A stretch of DNA of 14,459 nt from Chloroflexota bacterium (GTDB lineage: Bacteria; Chloroflexota; UBA5177; JANWHV01), in contig JAICHN010000080.1 of the NCBI GenBank assembly GCA_025924845.1, positions 1 through 14,459 of the forward strand, written 5' to 3'. Numbering within the stretch: the first letter of the stretch is position 1; each line of letters starts with the position of its first letter. A program made the position numbers and the translations under genes. The notes below the pieces were generated by a model that was given only the letters and a program-made list of their open reading frames with translations, did not search any database and was not told the origin of the DNA. Positions 1-6,827 of the stretch are shown here, piece by piece.

Positions 1-407
1 GCGCGGCCGGCCGGCACCCACGGGACAGCGACCTCCCCACGCAAGTCCCAATAGAGCAAAGTCTGAGAGTCTTCGCCTATCCCCAAGATGCCGTTCTTCC
101 CCGTACCGGTCCATCCCCATTCATGCGGCGCGATATCCAGGACGCGCACCACCAGCACATCACCCGGCCGTGCGCCGCGAACGGCGATCGGTCCGCAGAG
201 CGGATGCCCACGCCGGATCGTGGGGAGCACCCCGCGCTCGGCTGACGGGGGACGGCACTCGGCCCAGGGCGGGGCCGGCACCATGCCGTCTTGAGCGTCA
301 ATCGTGGCAAACACAACCTGATCCCCGGCGTCCACGACCAGGGCGGGGGACAGACGGTTGTCCCAGGCCCGATGCAGAGCATCGGCTGGGCATCGGTGTT
401 CCTGCAC
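1..407 (-). CDS. Acetamidase/formamidase family protein, N-terminal part (runs off left edge)
   Basis: This open frame of 135 complete codons begins at GTG 407 and is cut by the left window edge. It was read directly by translating the minus strand and has no ATG. The start is chosen because AAGGAGG (423-417) lies 9 bases upstream. The protein shows the FmdA/AmdA family pattern: HRAWDNRLSPALVVDAGD at residues 12-29, FATIDAQDG at 33-41, then HPLCGPIAVRGARPGDVLVV at about 68-87 and the WGWTG segment at 97-101. The family consists of metal-dependent cytosolic amidohydrolases, usually 300-410 residues, that release ammonia from short amides such as formamide or acetamide. The gene starts 32 bases after the ATPase F gene on the same strand, so it is probably the last or a late gene of the ABC uptake operon and may act on an imported amide-bearing compound. 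The substrate cannot be read from the sequence. Confidence 0.88.
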   Translation of the reverse strand, partial: MQEHRCPADALHRAWDNRLSPALVVDAGDQVVFATIDAQDGMVPAPPWAECRPPSAERGVLPTIRRGHPLCGPIAVRGARPGDVLVVRVLDIAPHEWGWTGTGKNGILGIGEDSQTLLYWDLRGEVAVPWVPAGR

Positions 408-439
408 GGCACGCAACCTCCTTGACGTCTGCTTGCTTC

Positions 440-1474
440 CTACGCCGGCATCGGGGCGATCGTTTCATGGGGTGGGAGCGGATAATGGCACGCCGCCCAA
501 TGTCCTTCACCGAACGATCGCAAGGTCGGCTCTTCGGTGCGGCAACGCGGCTGCGCGCGCGGGCAGCGCGGATGAAATCGGCAGCCGCTCGGGGGGCGGG
601 CCGGGGAGGGGAGATCGCCGGCGAGGACAGGAGGCTGGTCGCCAATCCGTTTCGTCGGGTCGGGAACGGGAATGGCCGAGAGGAGGCCCGCCGTATAGGG
701 ATGGGCGGGGACCCTGTGCAGGACCGGCGCGGGCGCAATCTCCACCAGCTTCCCGAGATACATCACGGCGATGCGGCTCGACATATAGCGCACCACGGCG
801 AGGTCATGAGCAATAAAGAGGTAGGTCAAGTGGTATTCGCGTTGCAAATCGGCGAGCAGGTTGAGCACCTGCGCCTGAATCGACACGTCCAGGGCCGACA
901 CCGGCTCGTCCAGGATCAATAAGGCCGGGCGCAGAGCGAGGGCGCGGGCGATGGCGATCCGCTGGCGCTGCCCGCCGGAGAACTCGTGCGGATAGCGCCG
1001 TGCCGCCGCGGCGCCCAACCCAACGACGTCCAACAATTCACTGGTGGAGCGCGCCCGATCCGCTCGTGTGCCGATACCCTGCACCGTTAACGGCTCGCGC
1101 AGAATCTCTCCCACGGTCATCCGGGGATTCAAGGAGGAGAACGGATCCTGAAAGATAAGCTGCATTTTCCGTCGGCGCGGGCGCAGGGCACGCTCATCCA
1201 TGCCGACCAGGTCCTCGCCTTCAAAATAGACATGGCCGCTGGTGGGTTGGACGATTCTCAGGATCGCCCTCCCGGTGGTGGTCTTCCCACAGCCGCTCTC
1301 CCCAACCAGACCGAGCGTCTCGCCCCGCGCCAGGCTGAAGGACACATCGCTCACCGCCTGAATGCCGCCCTGTTGTTTGCGCCAGGCAAGGCCGCTCTGG
1401 AGGGGAAAGGTCACCGACAGCCGTTCGACCGACAGCAACGCGGACGATCGAGCACTTCCGTTATCGGCGATCAT
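440..1474 (-). CDS. Opp/Dpp-type ABC transporter ATP-binding protein (OppF/DppF-like)
   Basis: This is the second ATPase of a peptide-type ABC importer, a cytosolic subunit that powers uptake together with ATPase D. Translated from ATG 1474 it has 344 residues, normal for the family. It has Walker A GESGCGKT (about 58-65), the signature FSGGQRQRIAIARAL (about 165) and Walker B LLILDEPVSALD (about 186). The C-terminal oligopeptide-transporter tail carries HPYTAGLL and the cysteine motif CRFHPRCPRAQPRC, with a fourth Cys near the end. The frame stays open upstream to 1570, but GGGGAGGAGA sits 6 bases before ATG 1474, so that start is preferred. Unlike its partners it is separated from ATPase D by a 450-base gap holding a palindromic repeat, so it may depend on read-through or on its own weak promoter. 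Substrate specificity cannot be told from ATPases. Confidence 0.93.
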   Translation of the reverse strand: MIADNGSARSSALLSVERLSVTFPLQSGLAWRKQQGGIQAVSDVSFSLARGETLGLVGESGCGKTTTGRAILRIVQPTSGHVYFEGEDLVGMDERALRPRRRKMQLIFQDPFSSLNPRMTVGEILREPLTVQGIGTRADRARSTSELLDVVGLGAAAARRYPHEFSGGQRQRIAIARALALRPALLILDEPVSALDVSIQAQVLNLLADLQREYHLTYLFIAHDLAVVRYMSSRIAVMYLGKLVEIAPAPVLHRVPAHPYTAGLLSAIPVPDPTKRIGDQPPVLAGDLPSPARPPSGCRFHPRCPRAQPRCRTEEPTLRSFGEGHWAACHYPLPPHETIAPMPA

Positions 1475-1627
1475 GGCGTGTCTCCTCCCCACTCGGCCGG
1501 CCGGCATCGTGACCGCAATCTCCCGTGGCGCCGCTGAGCCGGCACCACCCGAAGGAATGAAATGGATCACACCCGGCCGCGGCTCTTAAGAGGGGGCAGA
1601 TCGTGGGTAGGTAAGGCTGCGCTACGA

Positions 1628-1839
1628 TGAAGCCCCGCCATTTATGGCGGGGAGACTCATTTGCTCGCCTAGCCGTGGCCTTTAGGCCGCTTTCCCTCAG
1701 CACCCGCGTGGTCGTGATGTACCGTGTACCGACGCACAGCATCCGCGTGATCGTGGTGAACGGTGTACCGATACCAAGCGGGCTAAAGCCCGCGCTAGGG
1801 TGGCAAATGAGCCTCCCCGGCCTGAAGGCCGGGGCTTCA
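1628..1839. repeat. Palindromic element with inverted double-hairpin ends (REP/BIME-like or IS200/IS605-end-derived)
   Basis: The two ends are inverted copies of one another. Reading inward, both begin TGAAGCCCCG and continue through a hairpin to CGGGGAGRCTCATTTGC and then CCTAGC, followed by a second hairpin. Left hairpins: CCCCGCCA/TGGCGGGG with loop TTTA (1633-1652), and a GGCC/GGCC stem with loop TTTA (1677-1688). Right hairpins: CCCCGGCC/GGCCGGGG (1815-1834) and GCGGGC/GCCCGC (1778-1793). The differences between copies fall in pairs, so both stems stay fully paired, which suggests selection on structure. The hairpin with GAAGCCCC and GGGGAG flanks resembles the ends of IS200/IS605-family elements, and the paired inverted arrangement resembles BIMEs. 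No transposase is present and no clear target duplication was found. The family assignment is inference. Confidence 0.7.
1698..1771. repeat. Two direct 35-base repeats in the core of the palindromic element
   Basis: Copies at 1698-1732 and 1737-1771 match at 30 of 35 positions with a 39-base period. Both start CAGCAYCCGCGTGRTCGTG and end TGTACCGA. The second copy ends in CGGT-GT-ACCG, a small inverted repeat. They lie between the inverted ends of the element at 1628-1839 and look like an internal duplication. Confidence 0.7.
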
Positions 1840-1865
1840 AGATGGGAGAACCAGGCAATAGTAAC

Positions 1866-1887
1866 GGCCCGCGCACTCCTCCGGGCC
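1866..1887 (-). other. GC-rich hairpin downstream of ATPase D
   Basis: GGCCCG and CGGGCC form a 6-bp stem with a 10-base loop. Read on the minus strand, the loop contains the Shine-Dalgarno-like GGAGGAG but no start codon follows at a useful distance. It lies about 40 bases after the ATPase D stop codon. It might weaken transcription between the two ATPase genes, but no U-tract follows, so a terminator role is uncertain. Confidence 0.3.
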
Positions 1888-1924
1888 TCGGCTGGAGGTC
1901 CCATGGCGACGAGAGGATGCCGCA

Positions 1925-2929
1925 TCAGAGAGACCCAACCGCCGCGGGCGGCACGGCCTGGGTAAGCGGGAAGAAACACGCCACGCGGCGGCCGGGTTCG
2001 GGCAGCGCAAGCGTGGGCGCTTGCTCGGCGCAGCGATCGCGCGCGTGGGGGCATCGCGGCGCGAAGCGGCAGCCGGTGGGGAGGTGAGCCAGGTCAGGGG
2101 GCGAGCCGGGGATGCTGGTCAGCCGCGTCTGCCCATCAAATGTGGCTTCAAGGCTCGGGACGCAACCAAGGAGGGCCTCGGTGTAGGGGTGAAGGCGCCG
2201 GCCAAAGAGCGCGGTCGTGCTGCCCTCTTCCACCAATTGCCCGGCATACATCACCATCACCCGTTGCGTGTTCTGGGCCACAATCCCCATGTCGTGGGTG
2301 ATCAAGAGGACGGTCATGTTGAATCGGCGCTGCAAGTCGCGCAACAGATAGAGGATCTGGGCCTGAATGGTCACATCCAGCGCCGTGGTCGGCTCGTCGG
2401 CAATCAGGAGACGTGGTCCGCAGGCCAGGGCCATGGCGATCATGACGCGCTGCCGCATGCCGCCCGAAAACTGGTGCGGAAAGTCGCCCAGGCGGGCGCC
2501 CGCGTCGGGTACGCCGACCGCGTCGAGCAATTCCGCCGCCCGGTCGCGCGCCGCCCGCGCGCCGCCCGAGTTATGCAGGGCATAGGCTTCCCCGATCTGC
2601 TTCCCCACGCTGATCGTGGGGTTCAAGGCCGTCATCGGATCCTGAAACACCATACCGATTTGATTGCCCCGCACCCGCCGCAACTCCCGCTCCGACAGGC
2701 GCAGCAGATCGCGGCCCGCGAAGCGTATCGATCCCCCGGTAATGCGCGCCGCATCGGGCAGCAGACGGAGCAGGCTTAGCGCGGTGACGCTCTTCCCCGA
2801 TCCCGACTCTCCTACCAGGCCGACCACCTCCCCGGCCTCCAATGAGAACGACACGCCGTCGACCGCCTTGACCAGACCGTGCCGACCGCGGAAGCGCACT
2901 TGCAGATTTTCGACCTCGAGCAAGGCCAT
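1925..2929 (-). CDS. Opp/Dpp-type ABC transporter ATP-binding protein (OppD/DppD-like)
   Basis: This is the first of two ATPases that energise the importer from the cytosolic face. It has 334 residues, typical of the family. Walker A GESGSGKS is at 40-47, the Q-loop region [12 protein letters not shown] at 93-104, signature FSGGMRQRV at 154-162, and Walker [13 protein letters not shown] at 174-185. The C-terminal oligopeptide-transporter region has HPYTEALLG and a cysteine set [14 protein letters not shown] plus a later Cys. In some relatives such a four-Cys tail binds a [4Fe-4S] cluster. The ATG at 2929 directly follows the TAG of permease C (2932-2930) with no intervening base, which implies translational coupling. 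The only upstream purine-rich stretch is GGAG in the last codons of permease C. Confidence 0.94.
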   Translation of the reverse strand: MALLEVENLQVRFRGRHGLVKAVDGVSFSLEAGEVVGLVGESGSGKSVTALSLLRLLPDAARITGGSIRFAGRDLLRLSERELRRVRGNQIGMVFQDPMTALNPTISVGKQIGEAYALHNSGGARAARDRAAELLDAVGVPDAGARLGDFPHQFSGGMRQRVMIAMALACGPRLLIADEPTTALDVTIQAQILYLLRDLQRRFNMTVLLITHDMGIVAQNTQRVMVMYAGQLVEEGSTTALFGRRLHPYTEALLGCVPSLEATFDGQTRLTSIPGSPPDLAHLPTGCRFAPRCPHARDRCAEQAPTLALPEPGRRVACFFPLTQAVPPAAVGSL

Positions 2930-3820
2930 CTAACTGCGCTCCATGTTGGTGATCACGCCTTCGCCGATCAGATTGACGGCCACCACGGAAAGGAAGATCA
3001 TCAAGCCGGCCGGATAAATCAACCACCAGGCATTGGAAAAGAGGTTGTTCATACCGTCAAACAGTAGATTGCCCCAGGTGGGGACCGGCGGCTGTACGCC
3101 CAGGCCAAGGAAGCTGAGGAACGAGAGGGCCAGGATGTTATCCGCTACCAGAAAGACGAAATTCACCACCAGAATAGGCAGAATGGTGCGTACGATGTGG
3201 GTGCGTGCTATGAAAAACACACCGGCGCCGAACTGGCGACTGGCGGTCACAAAATCCCGCGAACGGGCGGCCAGCGTCTCATTGCGCACCACGCGGGCAG
3301 TCCTGGGCCAGCTGGTACAGCCCAGCAGCAGCACGAGCACGGGGTCGGTGAGCGTATAGAGGGAGGCGAGAAAGATCAAAATCACCACCGTGGGTACGGA
3401 GAGCAGCGCGTCCAACAGCCGCATCAAGGCCGCGTCGCCGAGGCGTGGGGCCAGACCGGACAACAGCCCATAGGCCAGGCCGAAGGCAATGGCCACGAAG
3501 GAAGCGGAGAAGCCGATCAGCAGCGATGCCTGTCCGCCATAAATCAGCCGCGAGAGTTCATCGCGCCCTATCTGGTCCGTACCCAGGGGAAAATGACCCG
3601 AAGGCGCGACCAACTGGTAGATCGGATCGATCGTATAGGGGCTGGTGCGGTACACCAACGGTCCAATAAAGGTCACGGCCGCGATCAGCACCAACAAGAG
3701 CAGACCAGCGTTGAAGGTAAGCGGCAGGCTGCGTAGCCGCCGTAACGCGGCAAGAGCGGGCGCCGATCCGGCGCGCGCGGTTCGAGGCGACGGCATGGCG
3801 AGACCGGAACTCTTAAGCAT
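2930..3820 (-). CDS. Opp/Dpp-type ABC transporter permease (OppC/DppC-like)
   Basis: This is an inner-membrane permease that pairs with permease B to form the translocation channel. Translated from ATG 3820 it has 296 residues. An N-terminal hydrophobic segment LLLLVLIAAVTFIG is followed by the family's periplasmic motif HFPLGTDQIGRDELSRLIYG, then a BPD_transp_1 domain with several membrane segments. The EAA-type cytoplasmic loop reads RDFVTASRQFGAGVFFIARTHI, and the conserved SFLGLGVQPPVPTWG lies near the C-terminus. The frame is open to an ATG at 3847, but ATG 3820 gives an 8-base overlap with the end of permease B, which suits translational coupling. A further in-frame ATG at 3796 is possible. 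The protein ends MERS and abuts ATPase D. Confidence 0.93.
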   Translation of the reverse strand: MLKSSGLAMPSPRTARAGSAPALAALRRLRSLPLTFNAGLLLLVLIAAVTFIGPLVYRTSPYTIDPIYQLVAPSGHFPLGTDQIGRDELSRLIYGGQASLLIGFSASFVAIAFGLAYGLLSGLAPRLGDAALMRLLDALLSVPTVVILIFLASLYTLTDPVLVLLLGCTSWPRTARVVRNETLAARSRDFVTASRQFGAGVFFIARTHIVRTILPILVVNFVFLVADNILALSFLSFLGLGVQPPVPTWGNLLFDGMNNLFSNAWWLIYPAGLMIFLSVVAVNLIGEGVITNMERS

Positions 3821-4766
3821 AGCGCACCCGCGTATCGAGAAAACCAATCAATAAATCAGCCAGCAGGTTGCCGATGATGGTGAACGTGCCGATCATCAGG
3901 ACGATGGCGGTCAGCACCGGATAGTCTTTTTGCAACGCGGACTGCCAGAGCAAATAGCCGAGACCGGGAAAGTTGAACACCGACTCAATTACCACGCCGC
4001 CCGCGAAAATCCAGGGCAGAAACAGCCCAACCTGGGTAATGAGTGGGCGCACCGCGTTCCGCAGCACGTGGCGCGCCGCGATCCGCCAGGCCCCCGCTCC
4101 TTTGGCCGCCGCAACCGTAACATAGGCCTGGCGGAATTCCAGGCGCGCGGCAATGCCCATATAGCGGGAAAAGAACGAGACAAAGACAAGGGTCAGGGTG
4201 GTCACGGGCAGGATGAGATGCTGGATATAGGAGCCGAGATCAAAGTTCTGCTCGGCCAGGTTTTGCGATCCGCTGCCTGGCAGCCAACCGAGTTCGATCG
4301 AGAATATATAGATCAGGATGAGGCCCAGCCAGAAGATGGGCATGGCGTAAAAGAAGAATTGAAACATGCTGATCGTCCGGCTAATCCAGGTGCCCGTGAA
4401 GGCGCCCTGCACCATACCGATCCCGATCGAGAGCACAATGGCCAGCACGAAGGAGATGAAATCCAGGGCAAAGGTATTGCCGAGATACTGGCCGAGTACG
4501 TTCAGGACGGTCTGATGCTGAATGTAAGAATAGCCGAGATTCCCCTGAAGCAGGTTGCCCCACCATTGGGCGTACTGCACGATGAAGGGGCGGTCAAGGC
4601 CCAACGAGGCATTGAGACTCTTGACCGCCCCTTCCGTGGCGTGCATGCCGAGGATGGTATAGGCAGGACCGCCCGGGGTCAGCTCACTGACCCAGAACAC
4701 CAGCATGGTTAAAAGCACGATAGAGGTAAGCGACGACACCAGCCGTCGTGTAAGCACCGTCATCAT
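3813..4766 (-). CDS. Opp/Dpp-type ABC transporter permease (OppB/DppB-like)
   Basis: This is the second integral-membrane subunit of the peptide-type importer, 317 residues, normal for the family. The N-terminal membrane segment (about 11-28) and the following ELTPGGPAYTILG segment are the classical start of DppB proteins, which continue with SLGLDRPFIVQYAQWWGNL and GNLGYSY. The permease domain contains the EAA-type loop YVTVAAAKGAGAWRIAARHV and the conserved FNFPGLGYLLWQSALQKDYP near the C-terminus. The start at 4766 follows GGAGG by 7 bases; a second ATG follows immediately. It begins 44 bases after the substrate-binding protein gene, and its last 8 bases overlap the start of permease C. 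Confidence 0.94.
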   Translation of the reverse strand: MMTVLTRRLVSSLTSIVLLTMLVFWVSELTPGGPAYTILGMHATEGAVKSLNASLGLDRPFIVQYAQWWGNLLQGNLGYSYIQHQTVLNVLGQYLGNTFALDFISFVLAIVLSIGIGMVQGAFTGTWISRTISMFQFFFYAMPIFWLGLILIYIFSIELGWLPGSGSQNLAEQNFDLGSYIQHLILPVTTLTLVFVSFFSRYMGIAARLEFRQAYVTVAAAKGAGAWRIAARHVLRNAVRPLITQVGLFLPWIFAGGVVIESVFNFPGLGYLLWQSALQKDYPVLTAIVLMIGTFTIIGNLLADLLIGFLDTRVRYA

Positions 4767-4810
4767 ATCGTTGCCTCCATGCCTTGCCGATCCGGGTCGG
4801 GGAACCTAAG

Positions 4811-6502
4811 CTACTTGGAAAGCCAGAGATACTGCGGTGAGAACGCGTAAATGGGGCTGAAGAACTGGTTGATCCCCTGAACCTTGGGTGAGTAGCGGAT
4901 CAGCGTGGCCGGATAGTCCAGATACAGGGCGGGCACGGCCTTTGCCGCGTAATCGCCGTAGTCGTAGATGCCTTTCAGCCCGGGTTTGGTCTGTGATTCA
5001 GTGATCGTAGCATCAAGCTTGGCATCGCTGAAGCCGCCGAAATTGGCACCTCCCGTGGTCCCGAACAGGCCATCACCCAGGGGATAGAAGTTGGGGTAGT
5101 AGATCCAACCGATACTCACGGCGTCCCAATCCGTGCCTTTCTTGCCAAGCGTCGCGATGACCGTGCCGAAGACTTGCTGGGTGAGGTTGATCGTGACGCC
5201 CAGCTTGGCGTAGTCCTGCTGCATAATCTCGGCTTGCTGGAGCGCGGTCGCGTTGCCGCTAATCAGGGTGATGGTGAAGGCGAGCTTCTGCCCGTTCTTC
5301 TGGCGCACGTTGCCGACCATCTTCCAGCCGTCGGCATCCAGCATCTTGCCCGCCTTGGCCAAATTGAAGGCCAGGGGACTTGCCGCCTTCGCGCCGTCGG
5401 AAAGATAGGTCGCCGGGGCATAGGGGACGGGTGAATAGGCGTCGTGGGCGTTGCCGTAATAGACCGTCTGGTTCATCTCGTTCTGATTGATCCCGAGTTG
5501 GAGCGCTTGGCGCACCGCCTGGTCTTTGAAGAAGCTGGTTTTCGGGTTTCGATAGTTGAGTTCGATGTAACTGAAGCCGAAGAGCGAGAAGTTGTAGGAC
5601 TTCAAGCCGCTGAGTTGGGCGCGCGACTTCCAGAGACTATTGTCGAGGACGCCGACCTGGATCGCGCCGCTCTTGAGGTCGGCAAACTCAGCCTGCGTCG
5701 ATCCCGCCCCCGAGTAGAATTTTACGATAAAGGTATCGAGATACGACTTGTGGCCGCCAAACGTTGGATTGCGGGCGAACTGCGCATACTGGCCCGTGAC
5801 GAACTTGGTCAGCTTGTAGGGGCCGTCGACCACGCTCAGCGTCGCCAGGTCCGTCTCGTGATTGAGCAGATAGGTCGCATCCTTGCCCGCCCACGCCTTG
5901 CTCGGCAACGGTCGGAGCTGGGCCAGACCGTTCAACTCGAAATAGAGCGGATTGAAGGTCTGGTTCATCACGATAGTGAACGAGGTTGGTGAGTTGACGG
6001 TAAATGACTTCACCTGATTGGGCAGACCGCCGATCCCATAGTAGGCATACTTTGTGCCGTACTGCTTCATCAAGTTAAAGCAGAACTGCACATCGTCCGC
6101 GGTGACCGGCGTGCCGTCCGACCACTTATAATTGTCGCGCATGGCCACGGTGAAGGTGGTGTTGTTGTTGGATGCCTTGACGGATTTCGCGATGCTCCGG
6201 CTGTAGTCGATGCTGACCTTTTGATTCACCCAGAGCAACGGCTGGAAGAGGTACGCTTGGGCCTCATCATCGACGATCTCGGCCTGACTGACGATCGGAA
6301 TGAAGGAATCGAAGGGTCCGTTGTTCTCGCCCCAGATGATCGTGCCGCCCATTTGGGGGGTAGCCGCGCTCGCGGGATGGGGCATCATAGTCTGCGACAG
6401 GGGGAGCAGGGCAAGCGCTACAAGCCACCGCCAACCGCGTTTCATCCGGGAGACCGTCGAGAGCCTAGACCGGGATAATTCATCTGTTCCTGGTCGGTGC
6501 AT
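4811..6502 (-). CDS. Extracytoplasmic peptide/nickel-type ABC substrate-binding protein (SBP_bac_5 family)
   Basis: This is the exported receptor of the importer and the first gene of the operon. From ATG 6502 it has 563 residues. GGAG lies 6 bases before that ATG; an in-frame ATG at 6445 has no clear ribosome binding site but gives the more compact signal peptide. The N-terminus has a positive MKRGWRW followed by LVALALLPLSQTMM and ends PASA-ATP, a plausible signal peptidase I site. No lipobox Cys is seen there. The body has the cluster-C binding-protein hallmark MRDNYKWSDGTPVTADDVQF and the usual later landmarks, such as AVRQALQLGINQNEMNQTVY. Binding proteins of this family take peptides, nickel chelates, sugars or opines, so the ligand is not known. 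The linked acetamidase hints at an amide. Confidence 0.93.
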   Translation of the reverse strand: MHRPGTDELSRSRLSTVSRMKRGWRWLVALALLPLSQTMMPHPASAATPQMGGTIIWGENNGPFDSFIPIVSQAEIVDDEAQAYLFQPLLWVNQKVSIDYSRSIAKSVKASNNNTTFTVAMRDNYKWSDGTPVTADDVQFCFNLMKQYGTKYAYYGIGGLPNQVKSFTVNSPTSFTIVMNQTFNPLYFELNGLAQLRPLPSKAWAGKDATYLLNHETDLATLSVVDGPYKLTKFVTGQYAQFARNPTFGGHKSYLDTFIVKFYSGAGSTQAEFADLKSGAIQVGVLDNSLWKSRAQLSGLKSYNFSLFGFSYIELNYRNPKTSFFKDQAVRQALQLGINQNEMNQTVYYGNAHDAYSPVPYAPATYLSDGAKAASPLAFNLAKAGKMLDADGWKMVGNVRQKNGQKLAFTITLISGNATALQQAEIMQQDYAKLGVTINLTQQVFGTVIATLGKKGTDWDAVSIGWIYYPNFYPLGDGLFGTTGGANFGGFSDAKLDATITESQTKPGLKGIYDYGDYAAKAVPALYLDYPATLIRYSPKVQGINQFFSPIYAFSPQYLWLSK

Positions 6503-6613
6503 TTCCATCTCCGTCCCTAGAACCAGTTCCGCAACAAGAAGTCTGCCTTGCCCGACTGCCCTTGTCTTCCTCCTCTCATGCAGGTAACGCCCTCCCGGCT
6601 CCGACGCCACCCA

Positions 6614-6643
6614 TACTTATCCCCGCCATTGGTCTGATAAGTA
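6614..6643. promoter_or_regulatory. Candidate operator: 8-base inverted repeat TACTTATC/GATAAGTA
   Basis: TACTTATC (6614-6621) and GATAAGTA (6636-6643) are perfect reverse complements, 22 bases centre to centre, about two helical turns. They lie just downstream of the candidate minus-strand -10 box, where a dimeric repressor would block transcription of the ABC operon. The cognate regulator is not in evidence. Confidence 0.4.
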
Positions 6644-6649
6644 GACCAC

Positions 6650-6678
6650 ACCATACCATACGCGGTTCCGGCATGCAA
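6650..6678 (-). promoter_or_regulatory. Candidate sigma-70-type promoter of the ABC operon
   Basis: On the minus strand TTGCAT (6678-6673) is followed after 17 bases by TATGGT (6655-6650). A second TATGGT at 6660-6655 would give a shorter spacer. Transcription would start near 6643, leaving about 140 bases of leader before the substrate-binding protein gene. The match is by eye only. Confidence 0.4.
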
Positions 6679-6684
6679 GGGGTC

Positions 6685-6714
6685 TTGCCGCCCCTTTAAC
6701 ATGGACCGTATAGT
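6685..6714 (+). promoter_or_regulatory. Candidate promoter of the alpha/beta hydrolase gene
   Basis: TTGCCG (6685-6690) and TATAGT (6709-6714) are separated by 18 bases and point toward the hydrolase gene, whose start codon is about 110 bases downstream. The -35 box is a partial match. It is back to back with the candidate promoter of the ABC operon. Confidence 0.35.
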
Positions 6715-6827
6715 TCATGACAGGTTGTCAGGCCGGCGCCCGCATTCCGCCCCCGGCCGAGGAGCGGGCATCGTGCGCATAGGGACGAGGCACCTTCACC
6801 GGTCCAGGGAGCGGGTAGGGAGTGGAA

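Larger units (their letters stand above)
1475..1924. other. 450-base gene-free gap inside the ABC operon
   Basis: No credible gene lies here. The gap between ATPase D and ATPase F holds the palindromic element at 1628-1839, a hairpin at 1866-1887 and the ribosome binding site of ATPase F at 1481-1490. Short open frames that cross it run into both ATPase genes and have no family resemblance. The other junctions from permease B to ATPase D overlap or abut, so this gap looks like a later insertion. Confidence 0.75.
6503..6827. other. Divergent control region between the ABC operon and the hydrolase gene
   Basis: This 325-base stretch contains no supportable gene. It holds a candidate promoter for each direction (6650-6678 minus, 6685-6714 plus), an 8-base inverted repeat (6614-6643), and the ribosome binding sites of both flanking genes. 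It is visibly more AT-rich at 6610-6720 than the surrounding genes, as expected of a promoter region. Confidence 0.6.

Noticed and set aside
77..412. A 111-codon minus-strand frame beginning at GTG 412
   Set aside because: It is an out-of-frame shadow of the acetamidase, which starts at GTG 407 and shows clear family motifs.
1461..2054. A 197-codon minus-strand frame across the gap between the two ATPases
   Set aside because: It overlaps both ATPase genes in another frame and is formed largely by the palindromic element; no family resemblance.
3197..4712. Long plus-strand frames opposite the permease genes
   Set aside because: They are antisense shadows of strongly conserved permeases and are rich in Gln, Arg and Gly with no domain pattern.
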